Of a stretch of 14,545 nucleotides of DNA, positions 6,513-14,545 are shown one piece after another. A program made the position numbers and the translations under genes. Within the stretch, counting starts at the first letter, position 1; every line of letters starts with the position of its first letter. Under the pieces are notes generated by a model that was not told where the DNA came from, did not search any database, and saw only the letters and a list, made by a program, of their open reading frames with translations. This stretch comes from Draconibacterium sp. (GTDB taxonomy: Bacteria > Bacteroidota > Bacteroidia > Bacteroidales > Prolixibacteraceae), in NCBI GenBank assembly GCA_027011835.1, contig JALUZN010000030.1, positions 1 through 14,545 of the forward strand, written 5' to 3'.

Positions 6513-7828
6513 TGTACGAAAGATTTAAATATTTTGCCGAAGAGAATCAGCTTTTTAAGCCGGGGCAAAAAGTATTGCTAACGGTGAGTGGAGGCATCGA
6601 TAGTATGGTTCTGTTGCATCTGTTCGAGCAGTCGGAGATTGATTACGGTGTGGCGCACTGTAATTTTAAACTGCGCGGTGCCGAGTCGGATGGCGATGAG
6701 GAGTTTGTTAAAATAAAGGTGTTGAGCACCGGAGTACCTGCTTTTTTCGAAACGTTCGATACAAAAGATTATGCAGCCGTAAATGGAATCTCGATAGAGA
6801 TGGCAGCTCGCGAATTGCGTTACAACTTTTTTGAAAAGGTACGTGTTGAAAACAATTTCGATTTAATTGCAACCGCCCACCACCAGGACGATTTAATTGA
6901 AACCTTCTTTTTAAATCTTTCGCGGAAAACGGGAATTAAAGGATTGACCGGAATTAAAGCAAAGTCGGGAAGAATAATCAGACCACTGCTTTTTGCAACC
7001 CGCAGCGAGATTGAGAAATATTCGCACAACTATTATATCGAGTATCGCGAAGATTCGAGCAATAATGAAATTGTTTTTCAGCGTAATTTCTTGCGGCATA
7101 AAATAATTCCGCTGTTTAGCGAATTAAATCCGGCGTTTAAAAAAAATCTGCTGGCGACGGTCGAAAACTTAAAGGATGCCGAGCAGGTATATTTAAAAAC
7201 ATTGGAACGTGAAAAACGGGAAGTAGTTACCGGGAGAACAGACGAAACGGTAATCGATATCGAACAACTTCAAAAATCGGAGTTCCCAAAAATAGTGTTG
7301 CACGAAATTTTATCGCAATTCGGGTTTAATGCAACGGTTGTCGATGAGGTGTATTGCAGTCTGACAACCGATTCGGGAAAGCAGTTTTTTTCGAAAACTC
7401 ATCGTGCATTAAAAGACCGTAATAAGCTGTTTGTTTCGGAGATAAAAAAAGAGGAAGAGAAGATTTATTATATTGAAGAGGAGGATATTGAGCTTTTTGA
7501 ACCCTTTCATCTTTCCATCGAAAAAATACCTGCCGAAGGTTTCGAAATAATAAAAAAACCGGAAGTTGCCTGTATTGATTTAAACGAAGTAGAGTTTCCG
7601 CTGTTAATTCGTAAATGGCGGCAGGGCGACTATTTTCAGCCACTTGGAATGACCGGGTTTAAAAAAGTCAGCGACTTTTTTATCGACCTGAAAATTCCAA
7701 TTCACCAAAAAGAGAACATCTGGATTTTATGCAGCGGTAAAAAAATTATCTGGATAATGGGACTGCGAATCGATAACCGGTTTAAAGTAAAACCCGAAAC
7801 TACATCGGTTCTGAAAATTGAGATGTAG
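6512..7828 (+). CDS. tilS: tRNA(Ile)-lysidine synthetase
   Basis: TilS attaches lysine to C34 of the CAU-anticodon isoleucine tRNA using ATP, converting it to AUA reading; it is an essential cytoplasmic enzyme. The 438-residue protein has the PP-loop SGGIDS at 26-31, ATAHHQDDLIETFFLNL at 120-136, and GIKGLTGI with RPLL at 157-160. The RNFLRHKIIP segment lies at 191-200. The C-terminal tRNA-binding TilS_C domain is marked by RKWRQGDYFQPLGM at 367-380 and KVSDFFIDLKIP at 385-396. The ATG at 6512 shares its A with the pepT stop codon (TAATG), which suggests translational coupling. Length and motifs are complete. Confidence 0.95.
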   Translation: MYERFKYFAEENQLFKPGQKVLLTVSGGIDSMVLLHLFEQSEIDYGVAHCNFKLRGAESDGDEEFVKIKVLSTGVPAFFETFDTKDYAAVNGISIEMAARELRYNFFEKVRVENNFDLIATAHHQDDLIETFFLNLSRKTGIKGLTGIKAKSGRIIRPLLFATRSEIEKYSHNYYIEYREDSSNNEIVFQRNFLRHKIIPLFSELNPAFKKNLLATVENLKDAEQVYLKTLEREKREVVTGRTDETVIDIEQLQKSEFPKIVLHEILSQFGFNATVVDEVYCSLTTDSGKQFFSKTHRALKDRNKLFVSEIKKEEEKIYYIEEEDIELFEPFHLSIEKIPAEGFEIIKKPEVACIDLNEVEFPLLIRKWRQGDYFQPLGMTGFKKVSDFFIDLKIPIHQKENIWILCSGKKIIWIMGLRIDNRFKVKPETTSVLKIEM

Positions 7829-7845
7829 GTTTTCCTTTCAGAACC
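7807..7845. terminator. hairpin at the convergent tilS / VOC gene ends
   Basis: GGTTCTGAAA (7807-7816) and TTTCAGAACC (7836-7845) form a perfect 10-bp stem with a 19-nt loop, spanning the tilS stop codon. On the plus strand TTTTCGGGG follows, and a T6 run lies a few bases further on. The site between two converging genes suits a bidirectional terminator. The long loop and lack of an immediate T tract keep confidence moderate. Confidence 0.5.
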
Positions 7846-7854
7846 TTTTCGGGG

Positions 7855-8238
7855 TTACTTTTTTGAATGCAATGCAACGCGGTTTCCTTCACTGTCGATA
7901 ATAATTGCCAGAAAACCGTGCTCTTCCGAAATTTTTTCTTTCTCTCCAACCACTTTCCCACCGGCTTTGTTAACGCGTGCCAGTTCGTTATTCAAATCTC
8001 CCGACGGTGCGGTAAGGTATATCAAAACGCCATTTTTCGACGGGCGGTAAAACTCAGGATGATAAACCAACGATCCGCCGGAGCCGTAACTTCCGTCTTC
8101 CCACGGAAACCACGCCATATCGTGATCTCCAATTTTGTTTCGTTTTAATTTTACTTTCAATACATTCTCGTAAAAAGCAATGGCACGTTCCATATTTTCA
8201 ACAGGAATCTCGAACCAGCCTACAGCATTTTTTTGCAT
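7855..8238 (-). CDS. VOC (glyoxalase/bleomycin-resistance fold) family protein
   Basis: This 127-residue single-domain protein has the two beta-alpha-beta-beta-beta modules of the vicinal oxygen chelate fold. The first begins VGWFEIPVENMERAIAFYENVL (residues 6-27), and the second spans about 68-124 and ends IIIDSEGNRVALHS. Members include glyoxalases, dioxygenases and resistance proteins, and residues here do not single out one activity. The segment AWFPWEDGSYGSGGSLVYHPEF is typical of a subgroup annotated only as VOC proteins. No signal peptide is present, so it is cytoplasmic. It is the last gene of the minus-strand operon, 11 bp after the GH2 gene, and faces tilS across a 26-bp gap. Its metabolic role is unknown. 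Confidence 0.85.
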   Translation of the reverse strand: MQKNAVGWFEIPVENMERAIAFYENVLKVKLKRNKIGDHDMAWFPWEDGSYGSGGSLVYHPEFYRPSKNGVLIYLTAPSGDLNNELARVNKAGGKVVGEKEKISEEHGFLAIIIDSEGNRVALHSKK

Positions 8239-8249
8239 AACTTTAATTT

Positions 8250-11200
8250 TTACTCTTTTTCAAAAACTATTTTCGAAATCATTAAATTGCCACCTTTGGT
8301 CGTGTTACTTTTTATAACAATTTTACCGTCCTGGGTATCTTCGCGCATTATATGAAGTTTTATCCAGCTTCCGTTTTCTTCTTCGTGGCGGTTTAGTTTT
8401 ACCGGCCTTCCTTCAATCTCAAGCAATCCTTCTCTGCCTTGTCTGTTCCAGTCGTTAAACTGAATGAAGAGCGTTCCTAAAATTCCATCGGGACAATCCA
8501 GTTCAACCGTCATATTCGCAGCTGCCCACGCCGAAACGTGATTGTCTTTCCAAACTTCGGCATTCGAAACCGAATAATTGTATCCCTCTTTTAAATTTGC
8601 TTTGTCGAGATTTTTATTCCAGGCAACTGCAACATTTTTTTTCGATAAGTTTGATCCGGCATCAATTTCAACTACTGCATTTTTAAACTCATCTGAAACA
8701 GATATCTTTTCAGCCTTCGGAATTGTTTTAAAAAGTGTTTTCAGGAACTCTTCCGATACTTCGAGTGTGGGGTTGAATTTGTCGGAACCGGCATATTTCA
8801 GTAAACTGTATTTTAGTTGGGCTGCCATTGGATTTGTCTCGTTGTTCAGGTCGTAACCACAAACCAGAAGTTTCCCCTTTCCAACTTTGAATTCAAAAAT
8901 AGTTCCCATTTTATTGTTCCGGTGAAAGTCGTCTACAACCTGTGCAATAGGTTTGTAATCAGCTGGAAGAGCGTTCAGAATAAAACCTTTTGTCGATTTC
9001 CTGAATGGCTCCCACTGCCAGTCGGTGTGCGACGATGTGGGGAAAAAGTCGAACGCCGGATGTTGGTTTTTAAACAGTGTGCCAATGCTGGTTTTTCCCT
9101 GCCCGGGGAAGAATGTAAGCGACCAATAGAGCGGGTAAAAATCGATTGGTGCACTGGTTTTTTCGCTGCCCAGATTATTGGCAATTAGTAAAACGGTTTT
9201 TCCTTCCCGAAGCGCATCGGAAGCAGATGTGTTGAATGTGGTTGAAACAATAACACGATTTGTATCGATTGCCGGGAGTGTGGCCGAAACAACCCATAAA
9301 TTCCATTCGTTTTTAAAACGCGTATTTTTTACTTCAACTTTTAGAATTAGCTGTGTGGCTTTTGTTATTCCTTTTAAATTGAGTTTTACATCTCCCAAAT
9401 TGGTTAACGAACCCACCGGAATATCTTTTACTTTTAAACTATAATCAAGCAACTTCTCTCCGTTTATTGTTGAAATTGAAACATCGATATCGGCATTTTT
9501 TATTGGTGCTGCACCAAAATGCGACAACTGCAACCCTGCGCTAAATGTTTCGTTATTGTTCCAGATAAATTTTTCTGTGCGCATCAGTGGAACTGTTTCG
9601 TCGAAATGTTCTCTGAATTTATCGGGTGTTGTAATTCCTTTGCTGTCCCAGTGGGCATCGAGCCAGCCAATTAGTGCTTCGCCCTGCCCCTGATAATCTT
9701 GCATACTTAACAACTGCACACCGGCACAACTGGCAGTTCGCAAGAACGATTCCGTTTCGTATTTATACATAATCTGGTTGAGCGCGCCCGATGCATTTTT
9801 AAAATCGACGTCCTGATCGGCAATGCCGTTTTTTTGCGCCACCGCTTTAAACTCCTCTAAATTACGTGCTTTTAAAACGCCTTTGTATTTGTCTATCTCC
9901 GACCAAAGAGGATAAACCGGCCACTGGCCAATTTCGTGCGCAATAATTGGAATATTCATTTGCGAATACGTTTTTTCGAAATCCCAATTTGTACGTGGTC
10001 CGTTTAACCCGCGTGTTCTTCCAACGCCATCAATATTGTGTGTGGCCGAATAGTCGTCAACCGGTAAAATTTTACGTGCTGTCGATGCAGCATATAATCT
10101 GCGAGGGTCTCTCTTTTTTAGGTCGCCAATCCATTTCCCGAGAACATCGAAATCGGCATTTCCCAGTTCGTTGCCAATGCAAAACATGGTAAACGATGGA
10201 TTGTTTCCATACGAATTAACCATTCTGTTCATTTCTGCCACCACAAACGAATCGCGGTGAGGTTCGTACCCCAGTCCTTTCGGAAATCCTTTCGTGTTCA
10301 TCTCCGGTCGGCCACGTGGTGCGTTGTCCACACTCATCCACCAGTCAATCCAAATAGAAGCTTCGGCCTGAATGTAAATTCCAATGCGGTTAGCCGCTTT
10401 GAATGCCGCTTCGGGCGGGCACCACGAATGAAAACGTACATGATTTAATCCGTACGATTTGTAAATCTTAAATATGCGTTCCCAATCTTTTATGTCGCAC
10501 GACGGATAACCGGTCTCGGGAAAGTGGATGCAGTCGAGATTTCCGCGTAAAAAAACAGGTTCATCGTTAATGGTAATATGGGTCCCGTCGTGAGCTATTT
10601 TTACAAAACCAAATTCGGAATCTTCACTGTCTGTATATTTTTTTGTTTTTATTGTTGCAGTTAGTTGGTACGTTTTAGGCGTAAATTCGCTCCATTTTTT
10701 TAGCCGGTCGTTTAAACTTATCGATAAAATATTTTTATTCGCTCCTTTTTTTAGTTGAATATTGGTAGTGTGTAAAAGCACCTTTTTATTACTTCCGGTT
10801 TCGGTTATCAGAATTTTTACAGCAGCTTTTTCTTCGGTCACCGAATGTGTTGTTATTTCAACATCGAGCTGGTCGAGATCGACGTTCGGGAACGTACGAA
10901 TTTCGGTTATGTTTGTCGGGTCTTTTGCAATCAACTCCATTTTTCCAACAATTCCGTTCCAAATACTTTGTGTGTATTCGCCGTATGCATGACCTTTGTC
11001 GCCAATGTTATAAATGGTGTCGTTATCAACTCGTATCGTTAACTCGTGCGTTCCGGGTAGAAGTGTGCCAATGTTATGGATGTGTGCCATTCCTAGCCCG
11101 TCTTGTGTGTCGTATTCTTTGCCATCGACAAACAGTTTCGATTGCCATAAAACACGTTCCAATAGTACCGAAATGGTTTTGCCTTTCCAGTTTTCAGGAA

Positions 11201-11465
11201 TTTCTATTTCTCGCTTATACCAGGCTACTCCAATATATTTATAGGTGGGAGTGAGGATGCCAAAATCGGAACCCGATGTTTTTTCACCCAGTCCGGCTTC
11301 GGCTAAACTACCCGGTAATTTTATCTGTTGTCCGGTTGAGTTTACATCGCGATGTTCTCCCAACTGAACATTCCATTCACCGCTTATGTCGATGGATTTT
11401 TGTGCGTTGCTAAAAAAGGTGGATAACAACACCGTAAGAATTGCGAGTATAATTTTTTTGCTCAT
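8250..11465 (-). CDS. secreted glycoside hydrolase family 2 protein (beta-galactosidase-like)
   Basis: The 1071-residue protein starts with a signal peptide (MSKKIILAILTVLLSTFFSNAQ). A jelly-roll sugar-binding domain follows (about 25-180, with GVAWYKREIEIPENWKGK and LFVDGKEY), then an immunoglobulin-like domain (about 185-290). The TIM barrel (about 292-520) opens with INDEPVFLRGNLDCIHFP. The acid/base is probably Glu433 in FCIGNELGN and the nucleophile Glu511 in IIAHEIGQWP. Further domains extend the protein: beta-sandwich sequence at about 635-735, an alpha/beta segment at about 740-895 that resembles the GATase-like fold of some glycosidases, and a C-terminal beta-sandwich (about 925-1070, ending GGNLMISKIVFEKE). 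It would cleave a beta-linked sugar in the periplasm or outside. The exact sugar (galactose, glucuronic acid or mannose) is not decided by the motifs seen. The M1 gene lies 2 bp upstream. Confidence 0.9.
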   Translation of the reverse strand: MSKKIILAILTVLLSTFFSNAQKSIDISGEWNVQLGEHRDVNSTGQQIKLPGSLAEAGLGEKTSGSDFGILTPTYKYIGVAWYKREIEIPENWKGKTISVLLERVLWQSKLFVDGKEYDTQDGLGMAHIHNIGTLLPGTHELTIRVDNDTIYNIGDKGHAYGEYTQSIWNGIVGKMELIAKDPTNITEIRTFPNVDLDQLDVEITTHSVTEEKAAVKILITETGSNKKVLLHTTNIQLKKGANKNILSISLNDRLKKWSEFTPKTYQLTATIKTKKYTDSEDSEFGFVKIAHDGTHITINDEPVFLRGNLDCIHFPETGYPSCDIKDWERIFKIYKSYGLNHVRFHSWCPPEAAFKAANRIGIYIQAEASIWIDWWMSVDNAPRGRPEMNTKGFPKGLGYEPHRDSFVVAEMNRMVNSYGNNPSFTMFCIGNELGNADFDVLGKWIGDLKKRDPRRLYAASTARKILPVDDYSATHNIDGVGRTRGLNGPRTNWDFEKTYSQMNIPIIAHEIGQWPVYPLWSEIDKYKGVLKARNLEEFKAVAQKNGIADQDVDFKNASGALNQIMYKYETESFLRTASCAGVQLLSMQDYQGQGEALIGWLDAHWDSKGITTPDKFREHFDETVPLMRTEKFIWNNNETFSAGLQLSHFGAAPIKNADIDVSISTINGEKLLDYSLKVKDIPVGSLTNLGDVKLNLKGITKATQLILKVEVKNTRFKNEWNLWVVSATLPAIDTNRVIVSTTFNTSASDALREGKTVLLIANNLGSEKTSAPIDFYPLYWSLTFFPGQGKTSIGTLFKNQHPAFDFFPTSSHTDWQWEPFRKSTKGFILNALPADYKPIAQVVDDFHRNNKMGTIFEFKVGKGKLLVCGYDLNNETNPMAAQLKYSLLKYAGSDKFNPTLEVSEEFLKTLFKTIPKAEKISVSDEFKNAVVEIDAGSNLSKKNVAVAWNKNLDKANLKEGYNYSVSNAEVWKDNHVSAWAAANMTVELDCPDGILGTLFIQFNDWNRQGREGLLEIEGRPVKLNRHEEENGSWIKLHIMREDTQDGKIVIKSNTTKGGNLMISKIVFEKE

Positions 11466-11467
11466 TT

Positions 11468-13093
11468 TTATTGAAGTAATTCGAAAAGTAATTTTGTTTC
11501 CGGGTCTATTAGTATCGATTCTATTTTTCCATTAGCCGAAGTTGAGTAAACCGTTTCGCGATCTTTTATTGTTATCGATTTTATCTCAGTTTCTCCGTTT
11601 TTATATTGAATTTCAATCTCGAGCGGAAAGGTGAAAAAATAGTTGGGTTGCACCTGTTTTATATTGAAACGTACTTTGTTTTCGGCTTTCTGTTTAAAAC
11701 TCACCCGAATTTGCGGTTGCCCGGGTTGCCATAACCACTGATGAAAAAAGGTGCTTAAATCTTCTCCGCTTTCCATTTCCATTATTTTTTTGAAATCGGC
11801 AGTGAGAGCAGTCGAGTTTTTATAAACGTTGTAGTACGACTGAAGTCCTGCAAAGAAAATTTTATCGCCCAGTTTTTCGCGCAACATATGTAAAACCCAA
11901 CTTGCTTTTTGGTACGAATTGGGATTTAACAGCCGGTTGTAGTTGGTTACGGTCGTGTCGATGATGGGGGCAAAATTGCGTTTCGAATAGGCAATAACTC
12001 GGCGCCGGTCGTTTTTCATTCCGTCTCTAAAAAAATTTTCGCCGTGAAAATGCTGGTTGTAAATATGTGTGAGGTAGGTGGCAAAACCTTCGCTAAGCCA
12101 AATGTGATGCCAGTTTTGTTCGGTTACCGAATTGCCAAACCACTGGTGAGCCGTTTCGTGGGCAAAGAGTGCCTCCTCGCTGTTGTTGCCGTTTACCGAC
12201 CGTTCGGAATAAAAAATACAACTTGCATTTTCCATTCCGCCATAACGGGTTTTCGACTGAACGTGTGCCAACTTTTCGTACGAGTAACGGCCAATAAGTT
12301 CTGAATAAAATTTCAATGCTTTTTTGTCGAACGAGTAGTCGGCAAAACCAATCTCTCTGTTCTGTGGAAATACCCATTTGCTCACCGGAATATTTCGATA
12401 CGAACCACTGTATTGAACGGCAAACCGTGCTACGCCAATTACCATCAGCTTTGTTGCAAGGGGCACACTCTCTTTCCAATGAGTAAGTTTAGTGCTGGTT
12501 GTAATATTTGTCTCTTCAACTAAAACGCCATTCGAAATAACCTGGTAACGGTTGGGTGCATAAACTAAAAAATCGAGCGTAGCTTTGTCTGAAGGATGGT
12601 CGATAGTGGGGAGCCAATAGCGTGCTCGGTTGGGCCAGTTGTCGCCAAAGAATGTACGGTCGCCAAATTTGTTCTTCGAAATAATCAGCCCGTCGGCAGG
12701 AATACCCGAATAATTGATTTCGAGCGATACCTCTTTCTTGTCGATTAATTTTTTTGTGAGTTGAATGGTTAACCTGTTTTTTTTGTGGTTGAATTGTAGC
12801 TGATTTCCGTTTTCGGTTACCGAAGAAACAGTCATCCCCATTTTTGTGGAATCGTTAACGTTTACAAAGTCTAAAACGATATTTTTTGTGGGTTTTAACA
12901 GTCTTATTGTGGCAATAGTTTTTCCTTCAATCCGGTTTGTCGTGTCGTTCAGGTGTATTTCGAAAGCGTAATGCAGTGCGTCGAGTGTGGCAAAACGTTC
13001 AGAATGATTTTGTGCCTTTGATAAAAAGGTGCCGAAAATCAGAAAAAGTAGAAGCAATTTTTGCCTGATAAAACAGGGGAATAATTTATTCAT
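11468..13093 (-). CDS. secreted M1 family zinc aminopeptidase
   Basis: The 541-residue protein has an N-terminal signal sequence ending LSKAQ near residue 28. The saddle-shaped N-terminal beta domain covers about 35-235. The thermolysin-like domain carries GGMEN (285-289, exopeptidase motif), HETAHQWFG (312-320, zinc ligands His312 and His316, catalytic Glu313) and the third ligand Glu335 in WLSEGFATY. The likely transition-state tyrosine is Tyr394 in SYQKASWVLHML. After the catalytic domain only a short beta-sandwich (about 460-541) follows; the helical C-terminal domain of larger M1 enzymes such as PepN is absent. It should remove N-terminal residues from peptides outside the cytoplasm. Its stop lies 2 bp before the GH2 start, so the two are co-transcribed. 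Confidence 0.93.
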   Translation of the reverse strand: MNKLFPCFIRQKLLLLFLIFGTFLSKAQNHSERFATLDALHYAFEIHLNDTTNRIEGKTIATIRLLKPTKNIVLDFVNVNDSTKMGMTVSSVTENGNQLQFNHKKNRLTIQLTKKLIDKKEVSLEINYSGIPADGLIISKNKFGDRTFFGDNWPNRARYWLPTIDHPSDKATLDFLVYAPNRYQVISNGVLVEETNITTSTKLTHWKESVPLATKLMVIGVARFAVQYSGSYRNIPVSKWVFPQNREIGFADYSFDKKALKFYSELIGRYSYEKLAHVQSKTRYGGMENASCIFYSERSVNGNNSEEALFAHETAHQWFGNSVTEQNWHHIWLSEGFATYLTHIYNQHFHGENFFRDGMKNDRRRVIAYSKRNFAPIIDTTVTNYNRLLNPNSYQKASWVLHMLREKLGDKIFFAGLQSYYNVYKNSTALTADFKKIMEMESGEDLSTFFHQWLWQPGQPQIRVSFKQKAENKVRFNIKQVQPNYFFTFPLEIEIQYKNGETEIKSITIKDRETVYSTSANGKIESILIDPETKLLFELLQ

Positions 13094-13190
13094 CTTTTAA
13101 CTCATTTTAAAGTATAACAATCGATTGGTATATTTTTTAGTCTTGTTTCCTTGTCTGGATTTCTTGATAAAAAATTAATATGCGTTTTGT

Positions 13191-14396
13191 TTAACACTTT
13201 GGCAGCGCATCGAAATTTGCTAATCCTCCTTCCGATGTTTCGCGGTAGCGGCTTTGCAGGTCGATACCGGTTTTGTACATTGTTTCTACTACCTCGTCGA
13301 AACTAATACGGTGGCGACCATCGGTAAGCAGTGCGTAGTTATTATGGGCAATAGCACGTTCTGCAGCAAATGCATTTCGTTCTATACATGGAATCTGAAC
13401 CAACCCTGCAACCGGGTCGCAGGTAAGCCCGAGGTGGTGCTCCAGCCCCATTTCAGCCGAATATTCAATCTGAAAAATTGTGCCTCCCATTAATTGTGTT
13501 GCTGCTGCCGATGCCATTGCGCACGCTGTGCCAATTTCTCCCTGGCAACCCACTTCAGCTCCCGAAATGGAGGCATTTGTTTTAACAATATTTCCAACTA
13601 ATCCGGCTGTTGCCAGTGCTTTTAAAATTGAATCTTTGTCCGACTTAAATATCTTTTTTGCATATTTTAAAACGGCAGGAAGAGTTCCGCTCGACCCGCA
13701 AGTTGGTGCTGCAACCACTTTCCCTCCGGCAGCATTTTGCTCCGAAACGGCCAGTGCAAAGGAGAACAATTGCGAACGTCTTTTAAATGGTGTGGCATAT
13801 GTGGCACCTTTTAAATTAAACGATTGCGCTTTTCGCGGCAGCATTAATCCTCCGGGCAAAACGCCGTCGTGGCTTAGCCCTTTTTTAATGCTGTTTTCCA
13901 TAACGCTCCACACTTCGGCCATATAATTCCAAATATCGTCGTTTTCAAATTCGGCAACATACTCCCAAAGCTGTTTCCCGTTTTTACTGCACCACGTTAA
14001 AATGTCGTCCATCTTATTGTGCGGATAGATATCTTTTGTCTCTTTTTTTTTGAAATCATCTATTATGGTTCCGCCACCAACACTGTAAACCGTCCACTTA
14101 TCAGCTAATTTATTGCTTGAATCAAACGCTTTAAACATCATTCCGTTGGGATGTTTAGGCAGAAATGTTTTTGGCTCCCAAAATATTTTTAATTCTCTGT
14201 TTTTAAAGGTCTGTTCAATTACGTAATCGGTTAGGTGTCCTTTTCCGGTGGCTGCTAAACTTCCGTATAATGTAACTTCATAACGGATTGCTTTATCGTT
14301 CTTTTTCAGAAAACGGTCGGCAGCTTTTTTAGGCCCCATTGTATGACTGCTCGACGGACCATGACCAATTTTAAATATTTCGCGAATCGATTCCAT
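13191..14396 (-). CDS. sdaA: L-serine ammonia-lyase, iron-sulfur type, single chain
   Basis: This cytoplasmic enzyme deaminates L-serine to pyruvate and ammonia with an oxygen-labile 4Fe-4S cluster. The 401 residues comprise a beta domain (about 1-150, starting with IFKIGHGPSSSHTMGPKKAA) fused to the alpha domain (about 160-395). In the alpha domain, PTCGSSGTLPA (231-241), EVGCQGEIG (281-289) and TCDPVAGLVQIPCIERN (325-341) are diagnostic. Cys284, Cys326 and Cys337 are spaced as the three cluster ligands of the family. The chain ends exactly in a cysteine (Cys401), as in homologues whose terminal Cys folds into the active site and occupies the free iron. The length is slightly under the usual 450-460 residues, and the extra segments of the enterobacterial beta domain are shorter here. 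The M1 gene follows after 97 bp. Confidence 0.95.
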   Translation of the reverse strand: MESIREIFKIGHGPSSSHTMGPKKAADRFLKKNDKAIRYEVTLYGSLAATGKGHLTDYVIEQTFKNRELKIFWEPKTFLPKHPNGMMFKAFDSSNKLADKWTVYSVGGGTIIDDFKKKETKDIYPHNKMDDILTWCSKNGKQLWEYVAEFENDDIWNYMAEVWSVMENSIKKGLSHDGVLPGGLMLPRKAQSFNLKGATYATPFKRRSQLFSFALAVSEQNAAGGKVVAAPTCGSSGTLPAVLKYAKKIFKSDKDSILKALATAGLVGNIVKTNASISGAEVGCQGEIGTACAMASAAATQLMGGTIFQIEYSAEMGLEHHLGLTCDPVAGLVQIPCIERNAFAAERAIAHNNYALLTDGRHRISFDEVVETMYKTGIDLQSRYRETSEGGLANFDALPKC

Positions 14397-14409
14397 AATT
14401 AACCTGTTT

Positions 14410-14417
14410 CAAAAGTA
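14410..14417 (-). promoter_or_regulatory. -7 promoter element for the serine dehydratase gene
   Basis: On the minus strand this reads TACTTTTG, an exact match to TAnnTTTG, ending 13 bp before the ATG (14396). It implies a very short leader of roughly 8-10 nt. A convincing -33 TTTG was not found at the expected distance. Confidence 0.4.
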
Positions 14418-14419
14418 AG

Positions 14420-14440
14420 TTACAATAATAATGATTGTAA
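14420..14440. promoter_or_regulatory. inverted repeat upstream of sdaA, possible operator
   Basis: TTACAAT (14420-14426) and ATTGTAA (14434-14440) are a perfect 7-bp inverted repeat with a 7-bp spacer. It abuts the -7 element on the upstream side, so a bound dimer would cover the space between the -7 and -33 positions and could repress. The binding protein is unknown. In AT-rich DNA such a repeat can also occur by chance. Confidence 0.4.
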
Positions 14441-14545
14441 TTGATTTGATTTCTATTTATTGATGAAATCAGTGTAGTTTTCTTTTTCGTTCTTTATCAG
14501 AATGCTATATTTTTTTTATTTCCTGCTTTTGCTTAAATATAATAT

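Noticed and set aside
12093..12479. 128-residue minus-strand frame inside the M1 aminopeptidase gene
   Set aside because: It is an alternative frame of the catalytic domain region, where the true frame shows the GGMEN and HExxH motifs.
13480..13926. 148-residue plus-strand frame opposite sdaA
   Set aside because: It mirrors the strongly conserved alpha domain of the serine dehydratase, whose motifs and cysteines are all intact on the minus strand; the antisense protein has no family features.

Overview
The window is ordinary chromosomal sequence from a member of the Bacteroidota. It is AT-rich, and several starts are preceded by matches to the Bacteroidota -7 promoter element (TAnnTTTG) rather than by clear Shine-Dalgarno sites. 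Gene content (HdeD-like protein, GH29 and GH2 enzymes with signal peptides ending in KAQ or NAQ, an SSS symporter, a single-chain L-serine dehydratase) and the remnant of a RAYT-type transposase fit an environmental or gut polysaccharide and glycoprotein degrader, perhaps of the Marinilabiliales type. The genus cannot be fixed from this sequence.

Left part, plus strand (1-4890): the tail of a DUF418 membrane protein, then an HdeD/DUF308 membrane protein. Next is a decayed intergenic region holding the start of a REP-associated (Y1/IS200-like) transposase remnant. After it come a GH29-type alpha-L-fucosidase broken by a one-base frameshift in an A run, the N-terminal stub of an endonuclease/exonuclease/phosphatase (EEP) protein cut off at a ~90-bp imperfect palindromic repeat, and an intact SSS-family sodium/solute symporter. 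These last three look like a sugar-scavenging locus in which two of three genes carry lesions.

Middle (4891-7828): a structured intergenic block, then pepT (peptidase T) and tilS (tRNA-Ile lysidine synthetase). Their stop and start codons overlap and they look translationally coupled.

Right part, minus strand (7855-14396): reading leftwards, L-serine dehydratase, a secreted M1 aminopeptidase, a large secreted GH2 glycosidase and a VOC-family protein. The M1-GH2 gap is 2 bp and the GH2-VOC gap is 11 bp, so those three are almost certainly one operon. The serine dehydratase lies 97 bp upstream and has its own promoter-like element plus a 7-7-7 inverted repeat that could be an operator.

Taken together, fucosidase, GH2 glycosidase, secreted aminopeptidase, tripeptidase and serine deaminase would suit breakdown of glycoproteins to sugars, peptides and pyruvate; this is inference from neighbourhood only. 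I found no CRISPR array, tRNA, rRNA, intact mobile element or clearly new defence-type system. The most informative signals are the fucosidase frameshift, the two decayed or truncated genes with their repeats, and the structured intergenic blocks.
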